NCBI RefSeq assembly: GCF_023740735.1
Contig: NZ_JAMRXH010000029.1
Span: 1 to 43,378, forward strand
Origin: Nocardia sp. CDC159
Lineage (GTDB): Bacteria; Actinomycetota; Actinomycetes; Mycobacteriales; Mycobacteriaceae
DNA length: 43,378 bases
Reading direction: 5' to 3'
Shown here: piece by piece, positions 43,260-43,378 of the stretch
Position numbering within the stretch: position 1 is the first letter of the stretch
Layout of the letters: each line of letters starts with the position of its first letter
Program-made: the position numbers and the translations under genes
The notes under the pieces: generated by a model
Told to the model about the DNA's origin: nothing
Database searches by the model: none
What the model saw: the letters and a program-made list of their open reading frames with translations, nothing else

Positions 43260-43378
43260 GGCGTGTCCTGTAAGTCATCGCAGCCAGAGGATGATGGCGG
43301 CGATGGTGAGTTCGGCCTGGTAGTAGGCGGCGCGTTTGGCGTAGCGGGTGGCCAGCTCCCGGAATTGTTTGAGCCGGT
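43260..43378 (-). mobile_element. End of an IS5-family insertion sequence (runs off right edge)
   Basis: Immediately after the hydrolase stop codon TAG begins GGGCGTGTCCTGTAAGTCAT, which looks like the terminal inverted repeat of an IS5-group element, followed by the 3' end of its transposase read on the minus strand. CTAG at the junction fits the short target duplications of this group. The rest lies outside the window, so the element's completeness is unknown. Confidence 0.7.
43275..43378 (-). CDS. IS5-family transposase, C-terminal fragment (partial)
   Basis: The visible 33 codons read RLKQFRELATRYAKRAAYYQ, then AELTIAAIILWLR and TGA. The sequence F-R-x-L-A-T-R-Y-x-K is the last conserved block of IS5-family DDE transposases, the region holding the R/K residues after the catalytic Glu. 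No frameshift is visible in this part. Confidence 0.85.
   Translation of the reverse strand, partial: RLKQFRELATRYAKRAAYYQAELTIAAIILWLR

Overview
The window is high-GC actinomycete chromosome. It carries several traits of mycolic-acid bacteria of the Nocardia type: an AftB-like arabinofuranosyltransferase, an LLM-class (F420-type) oxidoreductase, an actinobacterial three-gene xanthine dehydrogenase operon, a large reducing type I polyketide synthase and many secreted alpha/beta hydrolases. Nocardia or a close relative is the best guess. This rests on protein style and gene content only; no rRNA gene is present to fix it. I found no rRNA, tRNA or CRISPR array.

Layout. (1) 1-13.1 kb is a loose collection of single genes: the start of a PAS-domain regulator running off the left edge, an LLM oxidoreductase with two short ORFs in front, a DHA2-type drug exporter, an SRPBCC protein, a membrane protein, an orphan peptide-binding lipoprotein, a DUF4186 protein, a RibD/DHFR-like reductase, a decayed GNAT remnant, an M13 metallopeptidase with a changed zinc ligand, a glycoside-hydrolase-like protein and an APH-type kinase. 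(2) 13.1-21.7 kb, minus strand, is a compact biosynthetic operon in the order GNAT acetyltransferase, one-module fully reducing PKS (KS-AT-DH-ER-KR-ACP, no thioesterase), alpha-oxoamine synthase. The promoter region carries three copies of a CGGTAG-type heptamer. (3) 21.7-25.1 kb has a long intergenic stretch and then an envelope-related group: AftB-like transferase, a small protein with Leu-Trp-Arg repeats, and a lipoprotein. (4) 25.1-31.3 kb, minus strand, is xdhA-xdhB-xdhC plus an MFS transporter. (5) 31.3-37.5 kb, plus strand and divergent from xdhA, is a tightly coupled five-gene operon (SRPBCC, cucumopine-synthase-like protein, DAO-type flavoenzyme, carbamoyltransferase, histidine phosphatase) followed by a guanine deaminase. 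(6) 37.5-43.4 kb holds small proteins, a secreted lipase, two more alpha/beta hydrolases, a frameshifted imine-reductase-like gene and the end of an IS5-family element.

How they fit together. Two stretches look like undescribed pathways. In the PKS operon the oxoamine synthase, coupled by a 4-base overlap, probably releases the chain as an alpha-amino ketone, and the GNAT may acylate it. In the right half, xanthine dehydrogenase and guanine deaminase are purine catabolism. The five-gene operon between them is tied to the guanine deaminase by a conserved roughly 70-nt leader present in front of both (54 of 70 bases identical, no gaps, a helix with one compensatory pair change). I do not recognise this leader as a known riboswitch class; it suggests shared control of guanine deaminase and an unknown carbamoylated product by one signal, perhaps a purine.
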